Part shown: positions 36,488 through 44,524 of the stretch, one piece after another | Layout of the letters: each line of letters begins with the position of its first letter | Position numbering within the stretch: the stretch's first letter is position 1 | DNA from: Microbacterium sp. LWO14-1.2 | GTDB taxonomy: Bacteria > Actinomycetota > Actinomycetes > Actinomycetales > Microbacteriaceae | Assembly: GCF_038397715.1 (NCBI RefSeq) | Contig: NZ_CP151633.1 | Location: 1,116,001-1,180,000 of the forward strand | Length of the DNA: 64,000 nucleotides | Reading direction: 5' to 3' | Translations under genes and position numbers: made by a program | Notes under the pieces: model-generated | Told to the model about the DNA's origin: nothing | Databases searched by the model: none | Seen by the model: only the letters and a program-made list of their open reading frames with translations

Positions 36488-37504
36488 ATGAAGCGCAGCA
36501 CCGGCACACCGCGCCTGATCGACGTCGCCCAGGCCGCAGGGGTGTCGCTCGCCAGCGCCTCACGGGCGATGACCGGCGGATCGGGCATCTCCCAGTCCGT
36601 CGCCGAGCACGTGCGCCGCATCGCGAAAGAGCTCGGCTACGAACCCGATCTGCACGCCCGCGGCCTCGCCGGCGGACTCGTGCCGACCATCGGCCTGCTC
36701 GTCCACGAGATCGGCGACCCCTACTTCTCCGAGATCGCGAGCGGCGTCATCCGCAGCGCGACGCTCGAGAACCGCTCGGTGCAGATCGCCCAGGCCGACC
36801 GCACGCCCGAGAGCGAGCTCGCGCAGGTGCAGTCCCTCCGGCGGCAACGCGTCGGCTCGATCATCATCGCGGGGTCCGGATACTCCGACCCCGCGCACGA
36901 GGAGCGGATGACGACGGCCCTGGCCGACTTCGCGCAGGCCGGTGGCCGGGCGGCGGCGATCGGCAGGCACCACCTCGCCATCGACTCCGTCCTGCCCGAC
37001 AACCACGGTGCAGGGGTCTCGATCGGGCGCCATCTCGCCGACCTCGGCCACCGCCGCATCGGCGTGGTCGCCGGGCCCCTCGAGCTCAACACCGTGACCG
37101 ACCGCATCGCCGGTCTGCGCGAGGGCCTGACCGACGCGGATGCCGAACTCGCCGTCGTCTCGCACGCCTTCACCCGCGAGGGCGGCATGGTCGGCGCCCG
37201 CGACCTCCTCGATCGGGGGCTCACGGCGATCGTCGGCCTGAACGACGCCATGGCCATCGGCATCCTCAGCGAACTCCGACAGCACGGCATCCGCGTGCCA
37301 GACGACCTCTCGGTCGTCGGCTTCGACGACATCGCCGTCGCCGCCGACGTGGCCCCCGCTCTCACCACCGCGCGCATCCCGATGTTCGAGATGGGACAGC
37401 ACGCGGTGTCGCTCATCCTCCGGCCGGAGAGCGACGAGCCGCGCACCGTGACGACCACGCACGAGCTGATCGTGCGCGACTCCTCCGGCCCGCCCCGCTC
37501 CTGA
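36488..37504 (+). CDS. LacI-family transcriptional regulator
   Basis: A 338-residue regulator. The N-terminal helix-turn-helix covers residues 7-27 (LIDVAQAAGVSLASASRAM), followed by a hinge helix and a sugar-binding-type core (PTIGLLVHEIGDPYFSEIASGV; VVGFDDIAVA). The ATG at 36488 has a strong GGGGGAGG 5 nt upstream, better than ATG 36464. It faces the liv operon across tandem operators and is followed by an esterase gene, so both are candidate targets. Confidence 0.92.
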   Translation: MKRSTGTPRLIDVAQAAGVSLASASRAMTGGSGISQSVAEHVRRIAKELGYEPDLHARGLAGGLVPTIGLLVHEIGDPYFSEIASGVIRSATLENRSVQIAQADRTPESELAQVQSLRRQRVGSIIIAGSGYSDPAHEERMTTALADFAQAGGRAAAIGRHHLAIDSVLPDNHGAGVSIGRHLADLGHRRIGVVAGPLELNTVTDRIAGLREGLTDADAELAVVSHAFTREGGMVGARDLLDRGLTAIVGLNDAMAIGILSELRQHGIRVPDDLSVVGFDDIAVAADVAPALTTARIPMFEMGQHAVSLILRPESDEPRTVTTTHELIVRDSSGPPRS

Positions 37505-37527
37505 CCGATCGGGGTCGGCGACTCTGC

Positions 37528-37533
37528 CAGGAT
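37528..37533 (+). promoter_or_regulatory. -10-like CAGGAT for esterase gene
   Basis: CAGGAT is followed by GCTGTC (6 nt) and ATG 37540; leaderless layout, so the esterase may have its own promoter. Confidence 0.35.
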
Positions 37534-37539
37534 GCTGTC

Positions 37540-38514
37540 ATGCCCCGTTTCGATCTCGACCGTGAACAGCTGCGCGCGTATCGCCCCGACGTCGCGGAGC
37601 CCGCGGACTTCGACGAGTTCTGGACCACCACGCTCGCGTCCTCCCGCGCCAAGGCCGAACCCGCACGCCTGACCCGCGTCGACTCGCCACTGCGCACCGT
37701 GGAGGTCTTCGACGTGACGTTCTCGGGATACGAAGGGGATCCGATCTCCGCCTGGCTGACCCGCCCCGCGGGGGCCGAGGAGCCACTGCCGGTCGTCGTC
37801 GAGTACAACGGCTACAACGGCGGACGCGGCCTCCCCCACGAGCACATCGCGTGGGCCGCCTCCGGCTACGCGCACCTCTTCATGGACACCCGGGGTCAGG
37901 GGTCCGGCTGGGGAACCGGCGGCAGCACCCCCGACCCGCACGGCACCGGCCCGTCCGTCGCGGGCTACATGACCAGGGGCATCCTCGACCCCGCCGACTA
38001 CTACTACCGGCGCGTGTTCACCGACGGCGTGCTCGCGGTCGACGCCGCGCGCGGCATCGACGGACTCGATCCCGACCGCGTCGCGGTCACCGGCACGAGC
38101 CAGGGCGGCGGCATCGCCATCGCCGTCGCGGGACTCGCCGACGGTCTCGTCGCGGTGATGCCCGACGTGCCGTTCCTGTGCCACTTCGAGCGTGCCGTCG
38201 GGATGACGGGGCGCGATCCCTACCAGGAGATCGTGCGGTACCTCTCGGTGCACCGCGACCAGGTCGACCAGGTCTTCACGACGCTCTCGTACTTCGACGG
38301 CGTCACCTTCGCGAAGCGCGCGACCGCTCCCGCGCTCTTCTCGGTGGCGCTGCTCGACCAGACCTGCCCGCCCTCGACCGTGTACGCCGCCCGGAACAGC
38401 TGGGCCGGCGCCGCGGACATCGTCGACTACCCCTTCAACGAGCACGAAGGCGGCCTGGGCGAGCAGTGGCTGCGCCAGGCACGATTCCTCGCCGAGGCGG
38501 ACGGGACGCCCTGA
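37540..38514 (+). CDS. acetylxylan esterase / cephalosporin-C deacetylase family (CE7) hydrolase
   Basis: A 324-residue alpha/beta hydrolase of the CE7 type, which removes acetyl groups from xylo-oligosaccharides and similar esters. The family opening (DFDEFWTTTL) is near residue 25, RGQGSGW near 118, the nucleophile Ser in GTSQGGGIA (about 186), and the His in NEHEGG (about 300). There is no signal peptide, so it acts on imported acetylated sugars, in line with the neighbouring sugar importer and LacI regulator. Confidence 0.9.
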   Translation: MPRFDLDREQLRAYRPDVAEPADFDEFWTTTLASSRAKAEPARLTRVDSPLRTVEVFDVTFSGYEGDPISAWLTRPAGAEEPLPVVVEYNGYNGGRGLPHEHIAWAASGYAHLFMDTRGQGSGWGTGGSTPDPHGTGPSVAGYMTRGILDPADYYYRRVFTDGVLAVDAARGIDGLDPDRVAVTGTSQGGGIAIAVAGLADGLVAVMPDVPFLCHFERAVGMTGRDPYQEIVRYLSVHRDQVDQVFTTLSYFDGVTFAKRATAPALFSVALLDQTCPPSTVYAARNSWAGAADIVDYPFNEHEGGLGEQWLRQARFLAEADGTP

Positions 38515-38522
38515 CCGCGTCG

Positions 38523-38562
38523 CCCGTCCGCGGCTGACGGCATCCCCCGTCCGCGGCTGACG
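38523..38562. repeat. short direct repeat CCCGTCCGCGGCTGACG x2
   Basis: Two identical 17-mers at 38523-38539 and 38546-38562 (period 23) lie between convergent genes. CCGCGG is self-complementary, but no strong hairpin forms. Confidence 0.4.
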
Positions 38563-38569
38563 TCGTCGC

Positions 38570-39388
38570 TCAGCGCACCGCGCCCGCGGTGAGCCCTCCG
38601 ACGAGCCAGCGCTGGAAGAACACCGCCGCCGCGAACACCGGGATCACCCCGATGAACGACGCTGCGGCGATCTTGCCGAAGTGCGGCGTGCGGTCGCCGT
38701 AGAACAGCGAGAGCGCGACGGGGAACGTCTGCGCGTCGACGCTCTGCGTGAGGAACGTCGCCAGCAGGAACTCGTTGTAGTTGAGGATCGCGACGATGAT
38801 GCCGATCGCGACGAGGCTCGGCAGCAGCAGCGGCACGACGACCGACCACAGCAGGCGTGCGGATCCCGCGCCGTCGATGCGGGCCGCCTCCTCGATCTCG
38901 ACGGGCAGTCGGCGGACGAAGCCCTCCAGCAGCCACACCGCGACCGGCACGTTCACGAGCGCGTACACGAGGGTCAGACCGACCAGGGTGTTGTTCAGGC
39001 CGATCACGCGCAGCAGCGTGAGCAGCGGCACCACCGCGACGATCGGCGGGAGCAGCCACGGGCTCATGAGGGTCGCGCCGAGCGTGCGACCGCCGGCGTT
39101 GTGCCGCACGATCGCCCAGGCGCCAGGCACCGCGAAGGCCAGCGAGATAAGAGCGCCGCCGAGGGCCGCGAGCACCGAGTTGAGGATCGACCGGGGGATG
39201 TCGGTCGCGAGCACGTCGCCCCAGTTCGACCAGTGCGGGTCGGCACTCCACAGCACCCCGGCGACGGTCTCGTCCCGCCCCATGAGCGACACCGAGAAGA
39301 GATACAGCAGCGGCACGAGCGTCACGGCGAGCGCGACGAACAGCACGGTGCTCGCGACAGGACGGGGGCGCACGCGACGCTCACTCAT
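38570..39388 (-). CDS. carbohydrate ABC transporter permease (MalG type)
   Basis: A 272-residue permease with six hydrophobic segments and the EAA coupling motif EAARIDGAGSARLLWSVVVPLLLPS in the second half. Its ATG overlaps the end of the MalF-type gene by 8 nt. It lacks a local ATPase, so it probably shares a genome-encoded MsiK/UgpC-type ATPase, which is common in actinobacteria. Confidence 0.9.
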   Translation of the reverse strand: MSERRVRPRPVASTVLFVALAVTLVPLLYLFSVSLMGRDETVAGVLWSADPHWSNWGDVLATDIPRSILNSVLAALGGALISLAFAVPGAWAIVRHNAGGRTLGATLMSPWLLPPIVAVVPLLTLLRVIGLNNTLVGLTLVYALVNVPVAVWLLEGFVRRLPVEIEEAARIDGAGSARLLWSVVVPLLLPSLVAIGIIVAILNYNEFLLATFLTQSVDAQTFPVALSLFYGDRTPHFGKIAAASFIGVIPVFAAAVFFQRWLVGGLTAGAVR

Positions 39389-40310
39389 GACGGGCCTTCC
39401 GAGCGAAGCCGGCGACGACGAGCGTGACGGCCGTGACGATGACCGCGAAGACGATCGTGATGGCCGACGCCCGGCCGATGTCGAACTCCTTCAGCGCGAC
39501 CTGCTGGATGAGATAGGTCGTCGTGGTCGACGCCTGGCCCGGCCCGCCCGAGGTCATCACGAACACGAGGTCGAACACCTTGAGCGCGATGACGAGGCGG
39601 ATGAAGAAGGCCGCCACGACCGTTCCCGCGATCGCGGGCCACGTGATGTGCTGGAAGAGGCGGATGCCGTGGGCTCCGTCGAGCGAGGCCGCTTCGCGGA
39701 CGGCGGGGTCCTGCGTCAGCAGTGCGGCGTAGACGAGGATGACGATGAGCGGCGTCCACTGCCACACATCGGCGAGGCCGATCGCGGGCAGCGCCCAGGC
39801 CGTCGTCGAGAGCGGAGCGAGCGAGACGTCGGGGAGCACGGTCGCGAGCAGACCGCCGCCCGGGTTGAACACGAGCTTCCACAGAGTGCCGACGACCACC
39901 GGCGGAGTGATGAGCGGCAGCAGGAGCAGGGTGCGCACGACCGCTCCCGACCGCGTCGCCCGCTCCAGCGCGACGGCGATGGCCACCCCGAACACGGCGC
40001 TCGCGACCGCGACGACGAGGGCGTAGCCGACCGTCCGCGCGAAGGAGGCGACGACGTCGGCGTCCGTCAGGATGCTCTCCAGGTTCGCCGTGCCCACCCA
40101 CTCCTGGAAGGGCCGGCCCAGGGTCGAGTCGCTGAAGGCCGCGGCGAGGATGAAGAGCAGCGGGTACGCCCCCAGCACGATGATCGACAGGATCGTCGGC
40201 GCGGTGAACAGGGCGACGGATGCCGACGCGCGCCGACCCGCCCGTCGCGGCGCGAGGCCGGACGGGCGGGCGGAACGCGTGAGCGCAGGCGCGGCGAGAG
40301 TGTCAGCCAA
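39381..40310 (-). CDS. carbohydrate ABC transporter permease (MalF type)
   Basis: A 309-residue permease with six main hydrophobic segments and the coupling motif EAASLDGAHGIRLFQHITWP. The start is a TTG at 40310 inside the binding-protein end (8-nt overlap). Partner of the MalG-type permease. Confidence 0.9.
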   Translation of the reverse strand: MADTLAAPALTRSARPSGLAPRRAGRRASASVALFTAPTILSIIVLGAYPLLFILAAAFSDSTLGRPFQEWVGTANLESILTDADVVASFARTVGYALVVAVASAVFGVAIAVALERATRSGAVVRTLLLLPLITPPVVVGTLWKLVFNPGGGLLATVLPDVSLAPLSTTAWALPAIGLADVWQWTPLIVILVYAALLTQDPAVREAASLDGAHGIRLFQHITWPAIAGTVVAAFFIRLVIALKVFDLVFVMTSGGPGQASTTTTYLIQQVALKEFDIGRASAITIVFAVIVTAVTLVVAGFARKARHE

Positions 40311-41643
40311 GGATGTCTTCCCACTCGGCCTGCACGCGGTCGAGCGTCTCCTGCGCCGAGCCGCCGTCGCCCGCGATGAGCTTCGCGAGTTCGTTGGTGA
40401 GGATCTGCGCGGCCTGGGAGGCGTTCTCCCCCGTCGGCCAGGCGAGCGATCCGCTGAGCGTCGTGCGGTTGACGCGCTGCAGGTCGGGGTAGGTCTCGCC
40501 GTAGGCGGCGCTCTCCAGCGACGACTCGCGGTTCGGGTCGATGCCGGTCTGCGGGTCGGCGACGATGAGTTCGGAGTTCACGTCGCTCGACGCGGCGTAC
40601 TCGATGAACGCCTTCGCGAGGTCGGTCTTCTGCGTGTTCGCGGCGATCACCCACGTGAAGCCGGCGACGAGCGACGCCTTCGGCTCGGTGTTGTCGCCGC
40701 CCACCGGCAGGGTCGTGACGCCCCACTTGCCCGCGACCTTCGAGTCGGGGTTCGTCTCGGAGCCCACACCCAGGTCCGTCCAGTTCTCGATGAAGCCGAC
40801 CTTGCCGTCGTACCAGGCGCCGTTCCCGACGCCGAAGTCGGTCTCGGCGGGAGTCGGGAATGCGTAGGGCACGGCATCCACCAGGGCCTGCGCGGCCGCG
40901 ACGGCCTCCGGCGAGTTGATGGTGGGCTTCCCGTCCTCGTCGACGAACTCGCCGCCGAAGCCGGCGAGGCGGTTGGCGAAGGCCGCGCCGAGGATCAGCG
41001 GCGACTTCTGTCCGAAGATCGCCGACCCGTAGACGCCGTCCGCGCCCTCGTTCTCGGTGATGGTCTTCACGTCGGCGAGGTACTCGTCCCACGTCGCCGG
41101 CGGCTCAGTGATCCCGTTCCGCTCGAGGATCTCGGTGTTGTAGAACAGCACGTGCGTGTCGCCGTCGAACGGCAGGCCGTAGCGGCGGTCGCCGACGAGC
41201 GTGTACGTGTCGTTGATCGATGGGATGAAGTCGTCGGTCTCGAGCGACGGCGTCTCGTCGATCCAGTCCGTGAGGTCCTGGATCGAGCCGCCCTCGGCGA
41301 GATCGCCGATCGACACGTACCAGGGCGCGGCGACGTCGAAGGTGTTCGCGCCGGACTGCTGGTCGAGGGCGAGGGTCGAGCCGATCTCGTCGTAGGGCAC
41401 GATGGTGAGGTTCACCTCGGCGCCCGTCTCCTCCTCGAAGTGCTCCTTGAGCCAGTTGCCCGCTCCCTCGTGCGAGGTGATCAGCAGGGCGTTGAGCGAC
41501 TGTCCGGAGAAGTCGCCGTCCGCACCGGAGCCGCCCGCGTCCGGCGACTGCGACGCGCAGCCGGCGATGGCGATGGTCGCTGCCGTGACGCCGGCGACGC
41601 CGAGAAGCAGACGGCGAGCGCGACGGCTCGGAAGAAGGGACAT
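40303..41643 (-). CDS. carbohydrate-type extracellular solute-binding lipoprotein
   Basis: A 446-residue family 1 solute-binding protein. A basic N-terminus, hydrophobic stretch and lipobox (IAGC near residue 29) mark it as a lipoprotein. The fold signature NALLITSHEGAGNWLKEHFEEETG opens the mature domain. The ATG at 41643 has GAGGAG upstream. It leads the three-gene importer. The sugar is unknown; the CE7 esterase next door suggests acetylated plant oligosaccharides. Confidence 0.9.
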   Translation of the reverse strand: MSLLPSRRARRLLLGVAGVTAATIAIAGCASQSPDAGGSGADGDFSGQSLNALLITSHEGAGNWLKEHFEEETGAEVNLTIVPYDEIGSTLALDQQSGANTFDVAAPWYVSIGDLAEGGSIQDLTDWIDETPSLETDDFIPSINDTYTLVGDRRYGLPFDGDTHVLFYNTEILERNGITEPPATWDEYLADVKTITENEGADGVYGSAIFGQKSPLILGAAFANRLAGFGGEFVDEDGKPTINSPEAVAAAQALVDAVPYAFPTPAETDFGVGNGAWYDGKVGFIENWTDLGVGSETNPDSKVAGKWGVTTLPVGGDNTEPKASLVAGFTWVIAANTQKTDLAKAFIEYAASSDVNSELIVADPQTGIDPNRESSLESAAYGETYPDLQRVNRTTLSGSLAWPTGENASQAAQILTNELAKLIAGDGGSAQETLDRVQAEWEDILG

Positions 41644-41822
41644 GGGGGCTCCTCAGGCATCGGGTCGGGAAGCGGATCGGCGCTCACGCTAGAGAGGGAT
41701 CGGCGGCGCGCGCATCGCCGCCGTAACAGTTCGTCGCGGAGCGACCAGGAACGTCATCGTGCGCGCGGGCGACCGCACGGAATGGCTAGTGTCGCGGCAT
41801 CCCTACCCTCCCGAGGAGCACC
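41644..41822. other. 179-nt divergent promoter region
   Basis: Between the sugar importer and the flavin-monooxygenase operon. TAGTGT (41787-41792) and a GAGGAG ribosome site serve the rightward operon; TAGCGT on the minus strand (about 41687-41692) may serve the leftward one. No clear operator was seen. Confidence 0.35.
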
Positions 41823-43301
41823 GTGCCCGGCCGCATCATCCTGAACGCCTTCGACATGACCTGCGTGACCCACCAGGCGCCGGGACTGTGGCGGCACCCC
41901 GACAATCAGGCCGACCGGTACCACGACCTCGACTACTGGGTGGACCTCGCCCAGACACTGGAGCGCGGGACCTTCGACGCGCTCTTCATCGCCGACGTGC
42001 TCGGTACGTACGACGTCTATCGCGATTCCGCGGCCGCGGCGCTCGGGGATGCCGCGCAGGTGCCGCTCGGCGACCCGGTGGTGCAGATCTCCGCGATGGC
42101 GCACGCGACCGAGCACCTGGGCTTCGGCGTCACGGTCGCCACCACCTACGAGCAGCCGTACGCCCTCGCGCGACGGTTCTCGACCCTCGACCACTTCACC
42201 CGCGGCCGCGTGGGGTGGAACGTCGTCACCAGCTACCTCGATTCGGCGGCGCGCAACCTCGGCCTCGACACGCAGATCGCCCACGACGACCGCTACGAGA
42301 TCGCCGAGGAGTTCCTCGACGTCACCTACAAGCTGTGGGAGGGGTCGTGGGAGGACGACGCGGTGCAGCGCGACCGCGAATCCGGCGTCTTCACGGACGC
42401 GTCGCGGGTGCACCCGATCGGGCACGAGGGGCGCAACTACCGGGTTCCCGGCATCCACCTCGCCGAGCCGAGTCCGCAGCGCACCCCGGTGATCTTCCAG
42501 GCCGGAGCCTCGCCACGTGGCCGCGAGTTCGCGGCCAGGCACGGCGAGGCGATCTTCATCAACGGGCTGCGACCCGAGGTCACCCGCCCCGTCACCGACG
42601 ACATCCGCGCCCGCGCCGAGGCACTCGGTCGTCCGCGCGACTCGGTGTCGATCCTCACGCTCGCGACGGTCATCGTCGCTGCGACCGACGAGGAGGCGCA
42701 GGCCAAGCTCGACGAGTACCGTCAGTACGTCTCGCTCGAGGGCGCACTGGCGCTCTACGGCGGCTGGTCGGGTCTGGACCTGTCGCAGTTCGATCCCGAC
42801 GTGCCGCTCACCTACGTCGACACGGATGCCGCGCGCTCCGCACTCTCGATCTTCACCAAGGCCGACCCGGAGCGGCAGTGGACGCCTCGCGACATCGCCC
42901 ACTACGTCGGCATCGGCGGGATCGGCCCCGTCATCGTCGGCAGCGCGCAGACCGTCGCCGACGAACTGGAGCGATGGGTCGAGGTCGGCGGCGTCGACGG
43001 CTTCAACCTCGCCTACGTCATCACCCCCGGCACGTTCGAGGACATCGTGGAGCACCTCGTCCCCGAACTGCGCCGTCGCGGTCGTGTCTGGGACGAATAT
43101 CCCGACGGCACCCTGCGCGGACGCCTGCGCGGCGACGGTTCGCCCGTCGTACCGGACTGGCACCCGGCCCACGCCTACCGCGGCGCCTACGCCGGGGCGA
43201 CGAGCGCCCTCGACGGCACGATCGGCGAGCCGCTCGACCCCACCGACCTGACCGACCTGACCGACCTGACCGACCTCACCGAGAAGGAGGACGCCCGATG
43301 A
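41823..43301 (+). CDS. LLM-class flavin-dependent monooxygenase (NtaA/SnaA/DszA/SoxA family)
   Basis: A 492-residue two-component flavin monooxygenase that uses FMNH2 from a separate reductase. Family features: LNAFDMTCVTHQAPGLWRHP at the start, LDYWVDLAQTLERGTFDALFIAD, GWNVVTSYLDSAARN (about 137), YEIAEEFLDV, and QAGASPRGREFAARH. Relatives act on nitrilotriacetate, dibenzothiophene sulfone, alkyl sulfones and pristinamycin. The C-terminus ends in a repeated TDL tail coded by four 9-nt repeats. GTG start with GAGGAG upstream; its TGA overlaps the next ATG. Linked to two DszC-like genes. Confidence 0.9.
   Translation: MPGRIILNAFDMTCVTHQAPGLWRHPDNQADRYHDLDYWVDLAQTLERGTFDALFIADVLGTYDVYRDSAAAALGDAAQVPLGDPVVQISAMAHATEHLGFGVTVATTYEQPYALARRFSTLDHFTRGRVGWNVVTSYLDSAARNLGLDTQIAHDDRYEIAEEFLDVTYKLWEGSWEDDAVQRDRESGVFTDASRVHPIGHEGRNYRVPGIHLAEPSPQRTPVIFQAGASPRGREFAARHGEAIFINGLRPEVTRPVTDDIRARAEALGRPRDSVSILTLATVIVAATDEEAQAKLDEYRQYVSLEGALALYGGWSGLDLSQFDPDVPLTYVDTDAARSALSIFTKADPERQWTPRDIAHYVGIGGIGPVIVGSAQTVADELERWVEVGGVDGFNLAYVITPGTFEDIVEHLVPELRRRGRVWDEYPDGTLRGRLRGDGSPVVPDWHPAHAYRGAYAGATSALDGTIGEPLDPTDLTDLTDLTDLTEKEDAR
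43242..43277 (+). repeat. 9-nt tandem repeat in coding sequence (ACCGACCTG x4)
   Basis: Three exact ACCGACCTG units and one ending in C encode a (TDL)n tail. The unit length keeps the frame, so copy-number change would only lengthen or shorten the tail. Confidence 0.85.
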
Positions 43302-44524
43302 GCGTCATCGCAGAGACCTCGAACCGCAGCCTCTGGGCGGGCACGGCGGATGCCGCGGAGCGCGCGCACTGGAGCGCGGTCGCCGAGCGCGTCGCCGCAG
43401 AGCTCGCGACCGACGCCCTGCAGCGCGATAGGGCGAACCAGGACCCCACGGTCGAACTCGACCTGCTGCGCGACGCCGGCCTCGTGAACCTTCTGCAGCC
43501 GGCGGAGTTCGGCGGCGGCGGAGCGCACTGGGAGACGGCGTTCCTCGTGATCCGCATCCTGTCGCGGGCCGACGCGTCCGTCGCCCAGGTGCTCGCGTAC
43601 CACTACATCAACTCGGGGAACATCGGCTTCGCCGCCGACCCGTCCGTGCAGGAGGAGTGGCACCGCAAGACGATCGCCGGCCGCTGGGTGTGGGGCGACT
43701 CGGTCAACCCGACCGACCCCGACCTCGAGCTCTCCGTCGACGGCGACGGCTACCGCCTCGACGGCGTGAAGCGCTTCTCGACGGGCGCCTCGGCCGGAGA
43801 CGTCGTCCTGGCCGCGGCCGCCGTGCGGGGCGGCGACCTCGACGGCACGGTGCAGCTGGTGGTGCTCGACCACGATCGCGACGGCATCCGCTATCTCGGC
43901 GACTGGGATGCTCTCGGGCAGCGCCTCTCGGCGAGCGGCTCCGTCCGGTTCGAGAACGTGCGGGTCGAGCCGGTCGATGTGCTGGGCGAACTCGGCGACG
44001 AGCCGTTCTCGACGCTCATCACCCCCGGCATCCAGCTCGCCTTCGGCAACCTCTACCTCGGCATCGCCGAGGGGGCGCTCGCGCGAGGCCTCGACATCGT
44101 GCGAGCCCGCCCGCGTGCCTGGTTCCTGAGCCAGGCCGACACCTACCGGGACGACCCGTTCGTGCAGCGCGTGGTCGGCGAGTTCGCCTCGCGCATCGCC
44201 GCCGTCGAGGCCCTGGCCGACCGGGCTGGCCGTCTCTTCGACGAGGTCGTCGACGAGGGCTCCGGCGTCACGGCCGAGCGCCGCGGGGAACTCGCCATCG
44301 AGATCGCCAAGGTCAAGGTGGTGTCGACGGAGGTGGGCCTCGAGGTCGCCGACCGCATCTTCGAGATCACCGGGTCGAGCTCGGCCCGAGCGGACGTCGG
44401 GCTCGACCTGTTCTGGCGGAACATCCGCACGCACTCGCTGCACGACCCGGTCGACTACAAGAAGCTCGAGGTCGGCGCGTGGACGCTGAACGGCGAGCTG
44501 CAGCCGATCTCGCTCTACACCTGA
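43298..44524 (+). CDS. acyl-CoA-dehydrogenase-fold monooxygenase (DszC/SfnB type), first copy
   Basis: A 408-residue protein with the acyl-CoA dehydrogenase fold. The N-terminal helices include LLRDAGLVNLLQPAEFGGGG; the middle beta region (GVKRFSTGASAGDV) binds flavin in relatives; the C-terminal four-helix part ends in FWRNIRTHSLHDPVDYKKLEVG, the TH-x2-HDP pattern seen in DszC and related FMNH2-dependent monooxygenases rather than true dehydrogenases. ATG overlaps the LLM gene as ATGA, with AAGGAGG upstream. Probably oxidises an organosulfur compound together with its neighbours. Confidence 0.88.
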   Translation: MSVIAETSNRSLWAGTADAAERAHWSAVAERVAAELATDALQRDRANQDPTVELDLLRDAGLVNLLQPAEFGGGGAHWETAFLVIRILSRADASVAQVLAYHYINSGNIGFAADPSVQEEWHRKTIAGRWVWGDSVNPTDPDLELSVDGDGYRLDGVKRFSTGASAGDVVLAAAAVRGGDLDGTVQLVVLDHDRDGIRYLGDWDALGQRLSASGSVRFENVRVEPVDVLGELGDEPFSTLITPGIQLAFGNLYLGIAEGALARGLDIVRARPRAWFLSQADTYRDDPFVQRVVGEFASRIAAVEALADRAGRLFDEVVDEGSGVTAERRGELAIEIAKVKVVSTEVGLEVADRIFEITGSSSARADVGLDLFWRNIRTHSLHDPVDYKKLEVGAWTLNGELQPISLYT

